Shown here one piece after another: positions 23,061-33,690 of a stretch of 64,000 nucleotides of DNA. Each line of letters starts with the position of its first letter. The stretch's first letter is position 1. The translations under genes were made by a program, and so were the position numbers. The DNA is from Amborella trichopoda (lineage: Eukaryota > Streptophyta > Magnoliopsida > Amborellales > Amborellaceae). The DNA is taken from positions 2,690,370 through 2,754,369 of the forward strand of contig NW_006499905.1 in the NCBI RefSeq assembly GCF_000471905.2, read 5' to 3'. Under the pieces are notes generated by a model. It saw only the letters and a list, made by a program, of their open reading frames with translations. It ran no database searches and was not told where the DNA came from.

Positions 23061-23754
23061 TAGAGGGCCGAAGCCTTGCAGAGGAGGAAAAATATGCTGT
23101 AAACATGTCCTACTTAGCAAATCGGAGACTTTCAATAAATAGGCTTACTTTAAAATGGGAAAAAATTCGTTTTTATTTTAAAAAGTCGGATGAAAAAATT
23201 AGATAAAAAATACGGATTGGCAACAATACTTCATGTAAAGATATTGCCAATATATCGAGCTAGGCTAAAAAAATCAGAGTAAAAAAATCGGATAAATACA
23301 TATAAAAAAATCAACCATATCAAACCTACTTAAATACATATAAAAAAAAATACACCAAAGCTAGATCACGCCAAAAAATTTACAGGGTTTGATAGCCGCT
23401 CCCCCTTCTCTGTCTACAAATTTTTAGATTCGCTAATTTTCAGATCAAACCTTTGTGAAAATCAAACCATTTTTAAAGAGAGAGAGACGGTTAACACTAC
23501 TAAGAAATCTCAACTTTATCTTTCTAGGATTGATTATGGGAAAGATACCATAATTCCTGATCCAAGATGTCTTTTGGCCAGATTTGGGTCTTTTGGCCAG
23601 ATTTGGGATCGCATTCGCGTTCTGACAAGCTTTTTTGAACGGAAATTTGACCTGAATCTACAGAGGAGCAATGGACCTCGGCGCTTGATGTCTCTTCTCC
23701 TCCTACTCCACTCCAAGCGGAATCACCACGTAATACTCCCTCTTTTTCAATAAT
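23061..23754. other. Intergenic, no supported gene
   Basis: A/T-rich with runs of A. A 17-bp phrase 'ttttggccagatttggg' occurs twice at 23,571-23,609. The minus-strand open frames at 23,524-23,811 overlap each other in different frames and show no domain. Confidence 0.4.
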
Positions 23755-24652
23755 CCCGATGCGACACGCACATGCACGTGTGCATATGCATGGATGCCTT
23801 AGTATTTTCACATTTGTGTTTACCTTTCAATTACATAGTTATTTATATAGCATATTTNNNNNNNNNNNNNNNNNNNNAGGCATGATGGTTATCACTAATG
23901 TTATTTGCTTTGACTTATCAAGTTCGAATCCTACCATATAGTAGTTTATCCCTTCTTGGGCTAATTTTTGTTCCCCTTTGGGCATATAATAAATTAAAGT
24001 GTTATTTTCAAAATTTGTATGCATTTTATTAATTTTTACATTGATAACCAAATCTTTTATTTTATTTATTAATTTTTACATTATAAATCATGTAATGTAC
24101 TATTCTTCTTACAGTTGTCAATAATACATTTTAAATTAAATAATACTATAAAATATTTTTAATTTGTTATTATTTATCTAATAAAATAATTATAAAATGT
24201 AAACTAATAATTATAATTTCAGTATATAATATTATAATTAGTTAGGTTGTAATAATTTTGGATCATAGTTAGTTAGGATGTAATAATTTGGGTTTGTTTA
24301 GCGGATGAGGGTTTTTTGCCACAACGAGATTTTAATGGTCATTCTTTCATTGATTTAGTCTACTCTTTATTATAGTCCATGTATAATTATATATTTTATC
24401 CATGATAATTCTATGATTTTTCTTTTATGTGATGCAAATTTAATACTTAAGTTTATACAGGGAAAGAGCATCTCAATATTCACAATTGATGAAGAAAATG
24501 AAAGTTAATAATGTAGTACCCTCATTTCTTATTGGATTCCTAAAAAACAACATTTATAATGAATTTTAATAATTTTTTCGAATTTTTTTGAAGCTTTAAT
24601 CCCATCGATTCAGTCGATTCCCTATCCGTATCAGTTTTTGAGGTGCCCGATC
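23755..24652 (+). mobile_element. hAT-like family H, copy A1 (5'-truncated)
   Basis: From about 23,986 to 24,630 this aligns closely with 28,770-29,400 in copy B, sharing among others 'tttgtatgcattttattaat', 'gtagtaccctcatttcttat' and 'ttctttcattgattagtc'-like words. Weaker similarity with copy B covers 23,759-23,985 and is broken by the assembly gap. The left terminal repeat is absent. The right end runs straight into an inverted relative (24,662 onward) at a palindrome. Confidence 0.75.
23858..23877. other. Assembly gap (20 N)
   Basis: Twenty unresolved bases. The flanks correspond to copy B before about 28,327 and after about 28,438, so in copy B roughly 110 bp occupy the place of the gap. 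The number of N is therefore probably a placeholder. Confidence 0.98.
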
Positions 24653-24890
24653 TGGGTCACCGATCGGGCACCTCAAAAACCGATCCGGATCGGTGAATCG
24701 ACGATCCGAATCAGGAATCGGCTGAATCAGTCGGATTAAAGCTTCAAAAACTCCGAAAAAATTATTAAAACTCATTATAAATGTTGTTTTTTAGGAATTC
24801 AATAAGAAATGAGGGTACTCCATTAAGAAATTTCATTTCTTTGCATGAATATGTGAATATTGATATGTTCTTTCCCTGCATGAATTAGTA
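24475..24890. repeat. Palindrome joining copies A1 and A2
   Basis: The inner arms GTTTTTGAGGTGCCCGATC (24,634-24,652) and their exact complement (24,662-24,680) are separated by 9 bp. After a short interruption the outer arms resume: 24,480-24,620 pairs with about 24,725-24,880, including 'gtaccctcatttcttattg' against 'caataagaaatgagggtac'. The two sides are the same end of the same element in opposite orientation. Confidence 0.92.
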
Positions 24891-25010
24891 TTTACCATTT
24901 AATTTACATTACACAAAAGGATAAACATAGATTTATCATGGAATAAGTATATCAACATACATGGACTACAATAAAGCATATAATTAGTAACATACGATCT
25001 AAAAATAAAA

Positions 25011-25156
25011 TTACAGACGACGTCGTTTTTCTTCTTGGTCATGCTGGTGCCATTGATTGAGTTCGTTTGACAATTCATTGATTCGATCTAAAAACGAATC
25101 ATCGATATTAGTGACAATATGTCGGGATAGTTCATTTAGTTGTATTTGTTGTTATT
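25011..25156 (-). pseudogene. Possible C-terminal remnant of a protein in copy A2
   Basis: A minus-strand frame of about 47 codons ends at the stop at 25,011. It reads LNELSRHIVTNIDDSF, then DRINELSNELNQWHQ and ends EEKRRRL. The composition is unlike the flanking A/T-rich DNA. The frame is closed upstream by a stop near 25,157. I do not recognise the family; it may be the end of a lost transposase or of a captured host gene. Confidence 0.35.
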
Positions 25157-25499
25157 TGTTATTGCAAAATACTTCTATCGACAATAATATTTTCGTACAT
25201 ATCAATTACAAACATACAGGATAATATAATAAAAAATGCAAGCTCCAAACATGGCTACAACTCAATTATCAAGAACATACATTTTTTGCATTAAACATTC
25301 AACAATAAAATTGAAAAAATGCAAGATAATATAATTGTCATACATGACACGATTTTTTTACAATGATATTCACTTCAATTTCTCACGATAATACAATTTA
25401 ACAACATGTATTTTTTGCGTTCAAAATTTTAAAAATTCAAAGTACATTTTTAATGCAAAACTACATTAAAAATATAATACAGTTTTGCATTAGAAATAT

Positions 25500-26700
25500 A
25501 ATAACATCTATGTTTTTGCATAAATATTCTATCAACACGCAATTTTTTCAACAAAAACTTCAACAATAAAAATTAAAAATATGGTTTAATACCTCATAAT
25601 AATCAAAACGTGGTCACTATTTTCACATCTTTTCGAAAATCATGATTTTTTTTAAAAAATCGATCATGTACTAAAACAAAAAAAAAAAATTCTTCACAGA
25701 GCCACCTAACATCGGTCATTCAAACTCAAAAATGCATTAACAACAAATTAAAACAATACAGTTTTGTATTAAAAATATATTAACATGCATTTTTTGCATA
25801 AATAATCTATCAACATACAATTTTTTCAACAAAAACTTTAACAATAAAAATTAAAAATATGGTTTAATACCTCATTATAATCAAAACCTGGTCACTATTT
25901 TCACATCTTTTCAGAAAATCACGATTTCTCAAAAAAAATTGATCATGTATTAAAAAAAATAAAAATAAGAACAAGTCTTCACAAATCCACCTAACATCAG
26001 TCATTCCAACTCAAAAATGCATTAACAACAAATTAAAAAAATAATAACATGCATTTTTTTGAATAAATAATCTATCAACATACAATTTTTTCAACAAAAA
26101 CTTCAACAATAAAAATTTAAAATATGGTTTAATACCTCATGATAATCAAAATCTGGTCACTATTTTGACATCTTTTCGAAAAATCACGATTTTTCAAAAA
26201 AAATCGATCATATATTAAGAAAAAAAGCAAATAAAAACAATTCTTCACAGAGCCACCTAATAACAGTCATTCCAACTAAAAAATGCATTAACAACAAATT
26301 AAAAAAATATAGATTTGCATTAAAAATATAATAACATGCACTTTTTTGCATAAATAATCTATCAACATACAATTTTTTCAACAAAAACTTTAACAATAAA
26401 AATTAAAAATATGGTTTAATACCTCATGATAATCAAAACCTGGTCACTATTTTCACATCTTTTAGGAAAATCATCATTTTTCAAAAAATTCGATCATGGA
26501 TAAAAAAAAAAAAAAAAGTACAACAAACTCAAACAATAAAAATTAAAAATATGGTTTAATACCTCATGATAATCAAAACCTTGTCATGATTTTCACATTT
26601 TTTTGGAAAATCACAAATTTTCAAAAAATTAGATCATGGATTACAAGAAAAAAAAAAAAGTTGTTCTTCACAGAGCCACCTTATAACGGTCATTTCAACT
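25500..26700. repeat. Tandem array, ~265-287-bp unit, about 4.5 copies
   Basis: The phrase ATGGTTTAATACCTCAT starts at 25,581, 25,859, 26,124, 26,411 and 26,551, giving spacings of 278, 265, 287 and 140 bp. Each full unit also has 'cataaataatctatcaacat', 'gtcactattttcacatctttt' and 'cacagagccaccta'. The last unit is about half length. The array lies inside copy A2. The DNA at 25,220-25,500 looks like older, more diverged units. Confidence 0.9.
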
Positions 26701-27778
26701 CAAAACTCCACCTCCAAACGAATAAATTATATCCAATTGAGTACATGTTTTGATAAACAACAACACTATAAGGAATCAAAACCCTAAATTATGAACACAT
26801 TATCATCAATAAATCAAATCAAATTGATTAAGTTGAGCAAAAAACAAAAAAACGCAGTTCTTCATAGACAACAGTAATTGAATCTAAGAAATGAAGCTCA
26901 AATTGAATAATCAGATCAAATTGAATACATCTGATTATAAACAAGACTATAACGATTCAAACCCTAGAAATCTAACACATTATTTGTAATATATCGTGAA
27001 CAATAGATCGAAAGGCGGAAAAAAAAAAAAACAGAAGATTTTTTTTTTCACAGACATCACTGTGTTCTTCTAAAACCTCAGGCTGTAATTGAGTAAATTA
27101 AATAAAGTTGAATATGGTAAATGATAAACGACACGACAAAGATTTAAAACCCTACAAATTTAACTGATTATTTCAAAATATAAGCTGAAATTGATCAAAT
27201 GGCGAAAAAAAAAAAAAACACAAAGTTCTTACCTGGTTTCGTGAACCCGTGGCTTCAATCTCCAAATTAATATGTTTTTCTGAAAGATAATCACAAATTT
27301 GTAACAAAATTTCTAATGAACACATTTACGATCAATATGTCTCAAACTTTTCACATATTCATGCCCTATTTGGCATGAAACAAAACGAAAAGAGGAAACC
27401 ATAAAACCCGCAACTTTCATTGTCCAAAAAATTGAAATTTTTCCACCATTTAATGCATGAAAAGGCTGAAAAAAGCTGCATAAAGCCTGAATATTCGATC
27501 ACATGGCAAAAAAAGAAGAAAAATGATAAAAAAAAGAGAAAAAAAATGATAAAAAAAAGAAAAAATTTGAAGAAACCCATGAAGACCACTGTGCAGCCCG
27601 TGTTCTTCACGGGGCTCGCCGATTAGGTACAGTGAATCGATGATTCACTGTACAGAATGGCCCGGTTCTCTCTGGAATCGGGCGATTCCGTGTAAAATAC
27701 CAGAACGGGCACGGACTGTGCCAATTCCCGAGTCGAACCGGACGAGTCCAGTACGACTCGGCATTTTTTAAAACACTG

Positions 27779-27940
27779 GGTACAACATCCATCTTTTCAA
27801 ACTTAATCGGCGTGAAAAAGGTTTTTTTTGGGTATTTTCTTGTGGGGAAGCTACATGCACACTGGTGCTTTCTCGAGAGAGAAAGAGAGAAAAGTTAATT
27901 CTCAGTGGGATCTTCGATCTTTTTGATGGAAAAAGTTTAT
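27779..27940. other. Short spacer between hAT-like copies
   Basis: About 160 bp separate the end of copy A2 from the start of the M1 MITE that holds copy B. It contains a GA-rich patch at 27,871-27,893. No gene. Confidence 0.5.
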
Positions 27941-29835
27941 ATAAGGTTACAACCAAGGTTTAAAAAACCGCCGAGTCGAGCAGGGCGAGTCCGACTCGAC
28001 TTGGGAATCGCCACAGAACGAGCCGATTCCACACATAAAACGGGAACCGCCCATGTTTAGAGAGAACCGGACAGTTTTAAACAGTAAACCGCCCGATGAC
28101 ATCATCAACCGACGGTTCTGCCGTCACCACTCCGATTCTACACAGGCACGTGCAGACTTCACCACTCTGACACGGACACGCGCGATTCTACACAGACACG
28201 TGCAGACTTCACCACTCCGACATGGACACGCGCGACAAAATCACGCGCCACATATCACGTGTGAGGTTGCCCCAATGTTTCTACGCGTATACCTTATTTC
28301 ATATTACATAGGTATTTATATAGCAAAGTTGAATATCCATCTTTCGATGTGGAATAATTCCCAAACATCATTAAATGAAAACGAAATGTCAATATATTCT
28401 ATTAATCAGCAACTTATAATCACAGGTGGTGAGACAACGTGATGGTTATGACCTCTGTTATTTCCTTTGATGTCCCAAGGTCGAATCGCCTTGGGCGTTA
28501 CATTTTTATTGTATATAGTGGTATAAATATTTTTGTAAATAATATAAAAGGCATTAAAAAATAAAAAATAAAAAACTTAATTTTTTTGTATAGCAGTTCA
28601 TTTTTGTTGTATATAGTGGTATAATTATTTTAGTAAATAATATGAAAGGCATAAGAAAATAAAAAAATACAAAGTTTATTCTATTTGAAATCTCCCTCTT
28701 TCTACTAACAATCCCTTTCACTAAATTTATTATAGAAACTTAAAAAATTAAATTTTTGAAAAATTGAAGTATTATTTTGAAAATTTGTATGCATTTTATT
28801 AATTTTTACATTGATAACCAAATCTTTTATTTTATTTATTAATTTTTATATTATAAATAATGTAATGTACTATTTTTCTTACAGTTGTCAATAATATATT
28901 TTAAATTAGATAATATTATAAAATATTTTTAATTTATTATTATTTATCTAATAAAATAATTATAAAATGTAAACTAATAATTATAATTTCAGTATATAAT
29001 ATTATAATTAGTTAGATTGTAATAATTTTGGATTATAGTTAGTTAGGCTGTAATAATTTGGGTTTTTTTAGCGGATTAGGGTTTTCACCAAAACGAGATT
29101 TTAATGGCCATTCTTTCATTGATTAGTCTACTCTTTATAATAGTCTATGTATAATTATATATTTTATCCATGATAATTCTATGATTTTTCTTTTATGTGA
29201 TGCAAATTTAATAGCTAACATTAGTTTATACAGGAAAACAACATCTCAATATTCACAAATTGATGAAAAAAATGAAAGTTAATAATGTAGTACCCTCATT
29301 TCTTATTGGATTCCTAGAAGATAATATTTATAACGAATTTTCATATTTTTTCTGGAATTTTTTGAAAGCTTAACCCGATTGATTCAATCGATTCTCGATC
29401 CGGGTCGCCGATTCGCCGATCCGGATGGGTTTATGATATGCTCGATTCGCTTTTTAAACCACTGGTTGCGACCTTATAATGTAGAGCTACGGATGCACCT
29501 CAAAAAACTATCAGAAAAAATATTTTTAATGTTAAAAAACCCTTTGATTGATCAGCTCGACATCGAGATGTATGACCATAAAAAATAAATTGTAAGTCTC
29601 AGAAATAGTGCAGTTTACTATATATTATCTACACCGTCCATTTTCAATATTTTAATTTGTTTATAGATCTACTTGATTTTAACCATTTTTAAAATTTAAA
29701 ATTTTATAATTACATATAAAAATAGATTTTGAGATAATCCTAAGAACATTTTATATCAAAATTATATACCATGATAAAATTTGAAGGCACAACTTACCTC
29801 TATAGATACGGATGCATCTGTATGCCAACTGCATC
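27931..29835 (+). mobile_element. MITE family M1 copy, split by insertion
   Basis: The left part (27,931-27,953) reads AAGTTTATATAAGGTTACAAC. The right part (29,465-29,835) resumes with GTTGCGACCTTATAATGTAGAG and carries 'ttgatcagctcgacatcgagatg' and 'accgtccattttcaatatttt', as in the unbroken copy at 41,412. Element B sits between the two parts. The MITE is therefore older than the insertion. Confidence 0.85.
27954..29464 (+). mobile_element. hAT-like family H, copy B with 8-bp TSD
   Basis: A 1,511-bp element starting CAAGGTTTAAAAAACCG and ending GCTTTTTAAACCACTG; the ends are imperfect inverted repeats that extend into 'gccgagtcgagc'/'gctcgattcgc'. The flanks GTTACAAC (27,946-27,953) and GTTGCGAC (29,465-29,472) differ by two transitions and both derive from GTTGCAAC of the host MITE, giving an 8-bp target duplication typical of hAT elements. 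No transposase reading frame is present; the 129-codon frame at 28,053-28,442 has no domain. Internal direct repeats ('acacagacacgtgcagacttc') lie at about 28,139-28,220. Confidence 0.8.
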
Positions 29836-30041
29836 CCTTTTTTATTGAGGTGCCTTCTATTTTTTAATTGCCCTTACGTTGATCAGGTCAGTCTTACAGT
29901 TCTTGTTATTTCTTTATTATGATAGACTCAGAAAATTACTCCATCATGAAATTTACTATTAGTCTTTTGAATAGACTTAATTATCTTACTTAGTCAAAAG
30001 TTGTTTCTCGTTCTCTTTTTGAAAAATCTAAACTTAGAAAC

Positions 30042-30371
30042 ATGAGTAGTAAAAAAATCGTAAATCTTGATTTAAGTGTTGATAAATTTTCACTGGTTGT
30101 CAATAATGAGAAATATGAAACAAAAATGCCTCAAAATAGTAGTAATAAGATAGTAAACAGATCTACCGCTCAAACTGCAGCCACTCAAACTCGTCACGGC
30201 AACTGTGATCATTATCAGCAATCAAGTAACAATAATGGTTTTTCTGCCACGCAAGATTCTTCTTCTTTATTCCCGGACACAAGTAACCACTATGCTCTCA
30301 TGTCTTCATGTGACAATTTTCCTTAGATAATAGACTCATGGGCCATAGATCATATGACTAGTAACGTATAG
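30042..30371 (+). pseudogene. copia 2 gag end and protease active site
   Basis: The frame at 30,042-30,326 is a Gln/Asn/Ser-rich linker as in plant copia gag-protease junctions. After one stop it continues in frame with IIDSWAIDHMTSN at about 30,328-30,366. This is the copia protease motif 'W..DSGA..HMT' with Gly replaced by Trp (a single-base change), which would destroy the aspartic protease active site. Confidence 0.8.
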
Positions 30372-30408
30372 TATATATCTAACCTCAAAAATAATAAAAA
30401 TATGAACC

Positions 30409-31530
30409 ATGTCTATTGCTAATGATTCTTTGATTCCTGTCCATAGTATTGGTAATACCAAGTTCTTCTTTAAATCACAAAATTCTGAAGTTCTTTTTAT
30501 GCCATCATTTTCCTATAACTTGGTGTTTGTCAGTAAAATTACTCAAAGCATGAATTGCAATGTTATTTTTTCTCCCAGCTCTGTGATTTTCCAAGATCAG
30601 GCCGTGGGGAGGAAGATTGGTGAAGGAATATTGTCTCATGGGTATTCAATCAAGAGAATAACGTTTTGAGTGCCAATCAAGATAATTTTGACATTAACAC
30701 ATTGTAGTATTGGATATTTGGATACCTTTCAGATAAAGTTTTGAAAATCTTAATGCTCTCTCTATCTTTAAACTCTCATTCTTGTGAAGTTTGCAAATTT
30801 TTAAAACAAACAAAGACTTCATTTTCAATATTCTATGCATATTTCAAATTAACCTTTTTATTTCATACATTTTGGTGTGTGGGGACCAGCCCAGTTGATT
30901 CCTATACTGACTTTAAAAATTTTGTTACTTTTATTTATGATTGCTCTCGTGCTACTTGGGTATATTTATTGAAATAAAAAACATAAGTTTTACTTGTGTT
31001 CAAAGAGTTTTTCAAATTGATTTCCACTCAATATAATGGCAGGGTTAGAATTTTGCGAACGGATAATGACATAGAGTATGGGAACAAAGCTTTTCTGATC
31101 ATTTATTGAATCTTGGTATTATACACCAAATATCATGTGTTGAAACACCTTAACATAAGGGAGTTGTTGAAAGCAAAAATAGATACCTTTTGGAAGCTAT
31201 AAGATCTTTGATGTTGCAGATGCATGTTCTAAACATTTAGTGGTCTGAAGCTATTTTAACTGCTTGTTATTTGATTAACAAACTTACAAGTAAAATTCTT
31301 AAAGATAAATATCCCCTTGAATTTTTTAAAAATAGAAAAATTGATTTGTCCAATTTGTGAGTATTTGGATGCGTGTCTTAGGTTCATGTGGTTGGACACA
31401 ATCGGGATAAACTTGATTAACATTCCAGTAGATGAATCATTCGAGGATACTCTTCTATTAAAAAAGGATGCAAATGTTATGATCACACAACTAGAAAAAT
31501 GCATATTTCCATAGATGTTCAATTTGTTGA
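30409..31530 (+). pseudogene. copia 2 protease-integrase remnants
   Basis: 30,409-30,669 shows 'SIGNTKFFFKSQNSEVLFMPSFSYNLVFVSKIT' style protease-to-integrase sequence. 30,880-30,977 reads TSPVDSYTDFKNFVTFIYD then SRATWVYLLK, the start of the integrase core ('F.tFIDD.SR..WVYLLK'). 31,140-31,500 continues with 'KGVVESKNRYLLEA' and 'WSEAILTACYLINKL' in frames broken by stops. These are recognised family segments. Confidence 0.8.
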
Positions 31531-31689
31531 AACATAATCCTATTTCTATGACACATTGGAGAGTGGTCTGGAAAATAAGACTCTGAGGGAGTGTTTAAGA
31601 AGTCGTTTGTCATTGCCTAATATTAGTATCAGTGATGTGTTCAATACACCTGAAACAAGTCATAATGATCAAGCCGAATCTGAAGAAAC

Positions 31690-32614
31690 ATTTGAGACTC
31701 GGTAAACTGGTTTAGAAGAAGAAGACTCTATTGTAGTCGTCGCTCCACCTTATCTCCCCTTGCGTAGGTCTTCTCGTATCTCTCAACTTTCCTCTAGACT
31801 TCAAGATTTTTATACTTACCATACAGTTTCTTATACTGTTCAAAATCATACTTGCTATAAAAATATCTCTCCTGACTATTTTGTTTTTTTTAGTTCTATT
31901 TTTAATAATTTTGAGCCAACCAATTTTCAAAATGTTATTTCTCAATCTGTGTGGAGGAAAGTTATGAAAGAGGAACTTCAAGTACTTGACAAACCATACT
32001 TATGACATTGTCAAGCTACCTAAAGTACAAAAAGTAGTTGGATGTAGATGTGTTTATAAAATCAAATATAATAGTGATATATCTGTTGAGAAATATAAAG
32101 CCAGGTTGGTGCCCAAAAGATTTATCCAAACTTATGAAATAGACTAGAAAGAGACTTTTACACCAGTTGCCAAGATGAATAATATTCGTGACATTTTATC
32201 TGTCGCAGTTAATTGTGGGTGGTCTTAGCATCATATGGATGTTAAAAATGCCTTCTTGAAGAAGAAGTATATATGAATCTATCTCCAGGTCATTCTAAAG
32301 AAAAGAAGAAATGCCTTGTATGTAAATTAAAGAAAGCCTTATATGGACTTAAACAATCACCTCGCACATGGTATGTCAAACTCATCTTAGCTTTGATGAG
32401 TGTCACGTTTCTTAGAAGTTCAACTGATTCTTCAATGTTCATAAAAATGGGAACTTCAGGTATAACAATTGTACTCATTTATGTTGATAATATTATCGTT
32501 ATAAATAATAATAAAGAAGGAATCATGAAACTTAAAAATTATCTTTATAAGAAATTCGACATCAAGGACCTTAGTCAATTAAAATATTTTCTCGACATTG
32601 AAGTAGCACCTTAA
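31690..32614 (+). pseudogene. copia 2 reverse transcriptase remnant
   Basis: The linker 'RRSSRISQLSSRLQDFYTYH' at about 31,760-31,820 leads to the reverse transcriptase. The frame at 32,273-32,614 holds LKKALYGLKQSPRTWYVKL, then TIVLIYVDNIIVINNN, then KFDIKDLSQLKYFLDIEVA. The active site YVDD is YVDN here, losing one metal-binding Asp. A stop or shift separates this from the upstream half at about 31,960-32,270. Confidence 0.88.
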
Positions 32615-32845
32615 AAAAAGGGACTCTTCATTTCTCAAAAAAAATATGTAAAAGATTCGTTGAAAAAACTGAGAAACTGGGAGTCAAACTACTTGACACT
32701 CCTGTTGATATTAATTGCAAGTTTAATTCAATAAATGAAAAACCACTTGAAGATGTGGGCTGCTTTTAGAGACTTGTGGGCAGATTGATTTATTTGACTA
32801 TGACACGACCATATATAATATATGCGGTTAGTCTTGTGAGTCAAT

Positions 32846-33400
32846 ATGTATGCTCCTAGATCATGTCATATGGAGGTTGTCGATAGGATTCTCAGATATC
32901 TTAAATCGTCACCCGACAGAGGTGTTTGGATGAAACCGAATGGTCACACTAATATTATTGGTTATTCTGATGCTAACTGGGCATGTAGTCTAATTGACAG
33001 AAAGACCACTACAGGCTATTGTATATTGGTCGGACGAAACTTAGTTACTTGAAAAAATAAAAAACAAAATTTAGTTGCTTGATCTAGTGCAGAAATCGAA
33101 TATAGAGCTATGGTTTCAACTACAAGTGAATTGATGTGGTTAAAATACATACTTCGAAATGTGGGATTTGCAATGGTCAATCCAATAGAGATGTTATGTG
33201 ATAATCAAGCAGTTATGCATCTAGCCTCAAATCCGTTTTTTCATGAAAGAACTAAGCATAAAGAAGTTGATTGTTACTTTGTGAGATAAAAAGTTTAGTA
33301 AACAATTATTAGTACTCATTATGTTCGAAGTGAAGACCAACTTGTTGATATGTTTACCAAAGTTATTGCAAAAACAAAATTCCATCAGATACTCTCCAAG
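32846..33400 (+). pseudogene. copia 2 RNase H remnant
   Basis: The frame at 32,846-33,052 reads MEVVDRILRYLKSSPDRG and GYSDANWACSLIDRKTTTGY, the standard copia RNase H opening with its Asp. After stops it continues with SSAEIEYRAMVSTTSELMWL and 'LCDNQAVMHLASNP' and 'ERTKHKEVDC' to about 33,290. The order and motifs are diagnostic; several stops inactivate it. Confidence 0.88.
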
Positions 33401-33440
33401 TTGGGCTCTATTGATATCTACACACCAACTTGAGGGGGAG

Positions 33441-33690
33441 TGTTGATAGTTAGAGTAAGCAAATAATTAAGTTTCCTATTTGCCTTTATTTTGTGAGATT
33501 ACGAGATTTGTTTCCTAAAAGGCAAGAGTTGTAACTCTATAAATCTCTAATAAACCAAAGTAATCCCTATGAATGTGATACTGGTTTACTCTAGGTGGAT
33601 ATAGGCCATTGCCGAACCACGTATATCTTGTGTTGATATTTTTCTCTCTCTGTCGTCACTATTTCTCTTATTTCAAATTCTACAATATTC
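33441..33690 (+). repeat. 3' LTR of Ty1/copia element 2
   Basis: Directly after the polypurine tract TTGAGGGGGAG (33,430-33,440) the sequence starts TGTTGATAGTTAGAG. The first ~195 bp resemble 22,600-22,800. The right border is not fixed because there is no second LTR here to compare with; the CT-rich stretch at 33,640-33,665 may be near it. Confidence 0.7.

Larger units (their letters stand above)
24662..27778 (-). mobile_element. hAT-like family H, copy A2 (minus, long)
   Basis: Read on the minus strand this starts CAGTGTTTTAAAAAATGCC at 27,778, and its first ~110 bp match the start of copy B ('gccgagtcg', 'gagtccg/gactcgtccg', 'agagagaaccgg'). Its far end (about 24,662-24,890) matches the 3' parts of A1 and B. 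In between are about 2.7 kb not found in A1 or B, with a tandem array and a short coding-like tail. The outer base pair and CAGTG start resemble hAT elements; the flank 'ggtacaac' has no visible partner. Confidence 0.65.
29960..33440 (+). pseudogene. Ty1/copia element 2, 5'-truncated internal region
   Basis: The plus strand carries gag end, protease, integrase, reverse transcriptase and RNase H remnants in copia order, ending in the polypurine tract at 33,430-33,440 and an LTR. No 5' LTR or primer-binding site was found to the left, so the element is truncated in gag. Many stops and shifts break the polyprotein. Its LTR start is related to the solo LTR at 22,600. Confidence 0.85.

Noticed and set aside
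25500..26700. Regular spacing that might suggest a CRISPR-like array
   Set aside because: The units are ~275 bp, similar over their whole length, and lie in plant nuclear DNA inside a transposon. It is a plain tandem repeat.
27359..27626. Lys-rich and Phe-rich opposing frames
   Set aside because: They come from A-rich and T-rich tracts read on the two strands. No domain.
28053..28442. 129-codon frame in hAT-like copy B as a transposase
   Set aside because: It lacks any hAT transposase motif and is built partly from short direct repeats.
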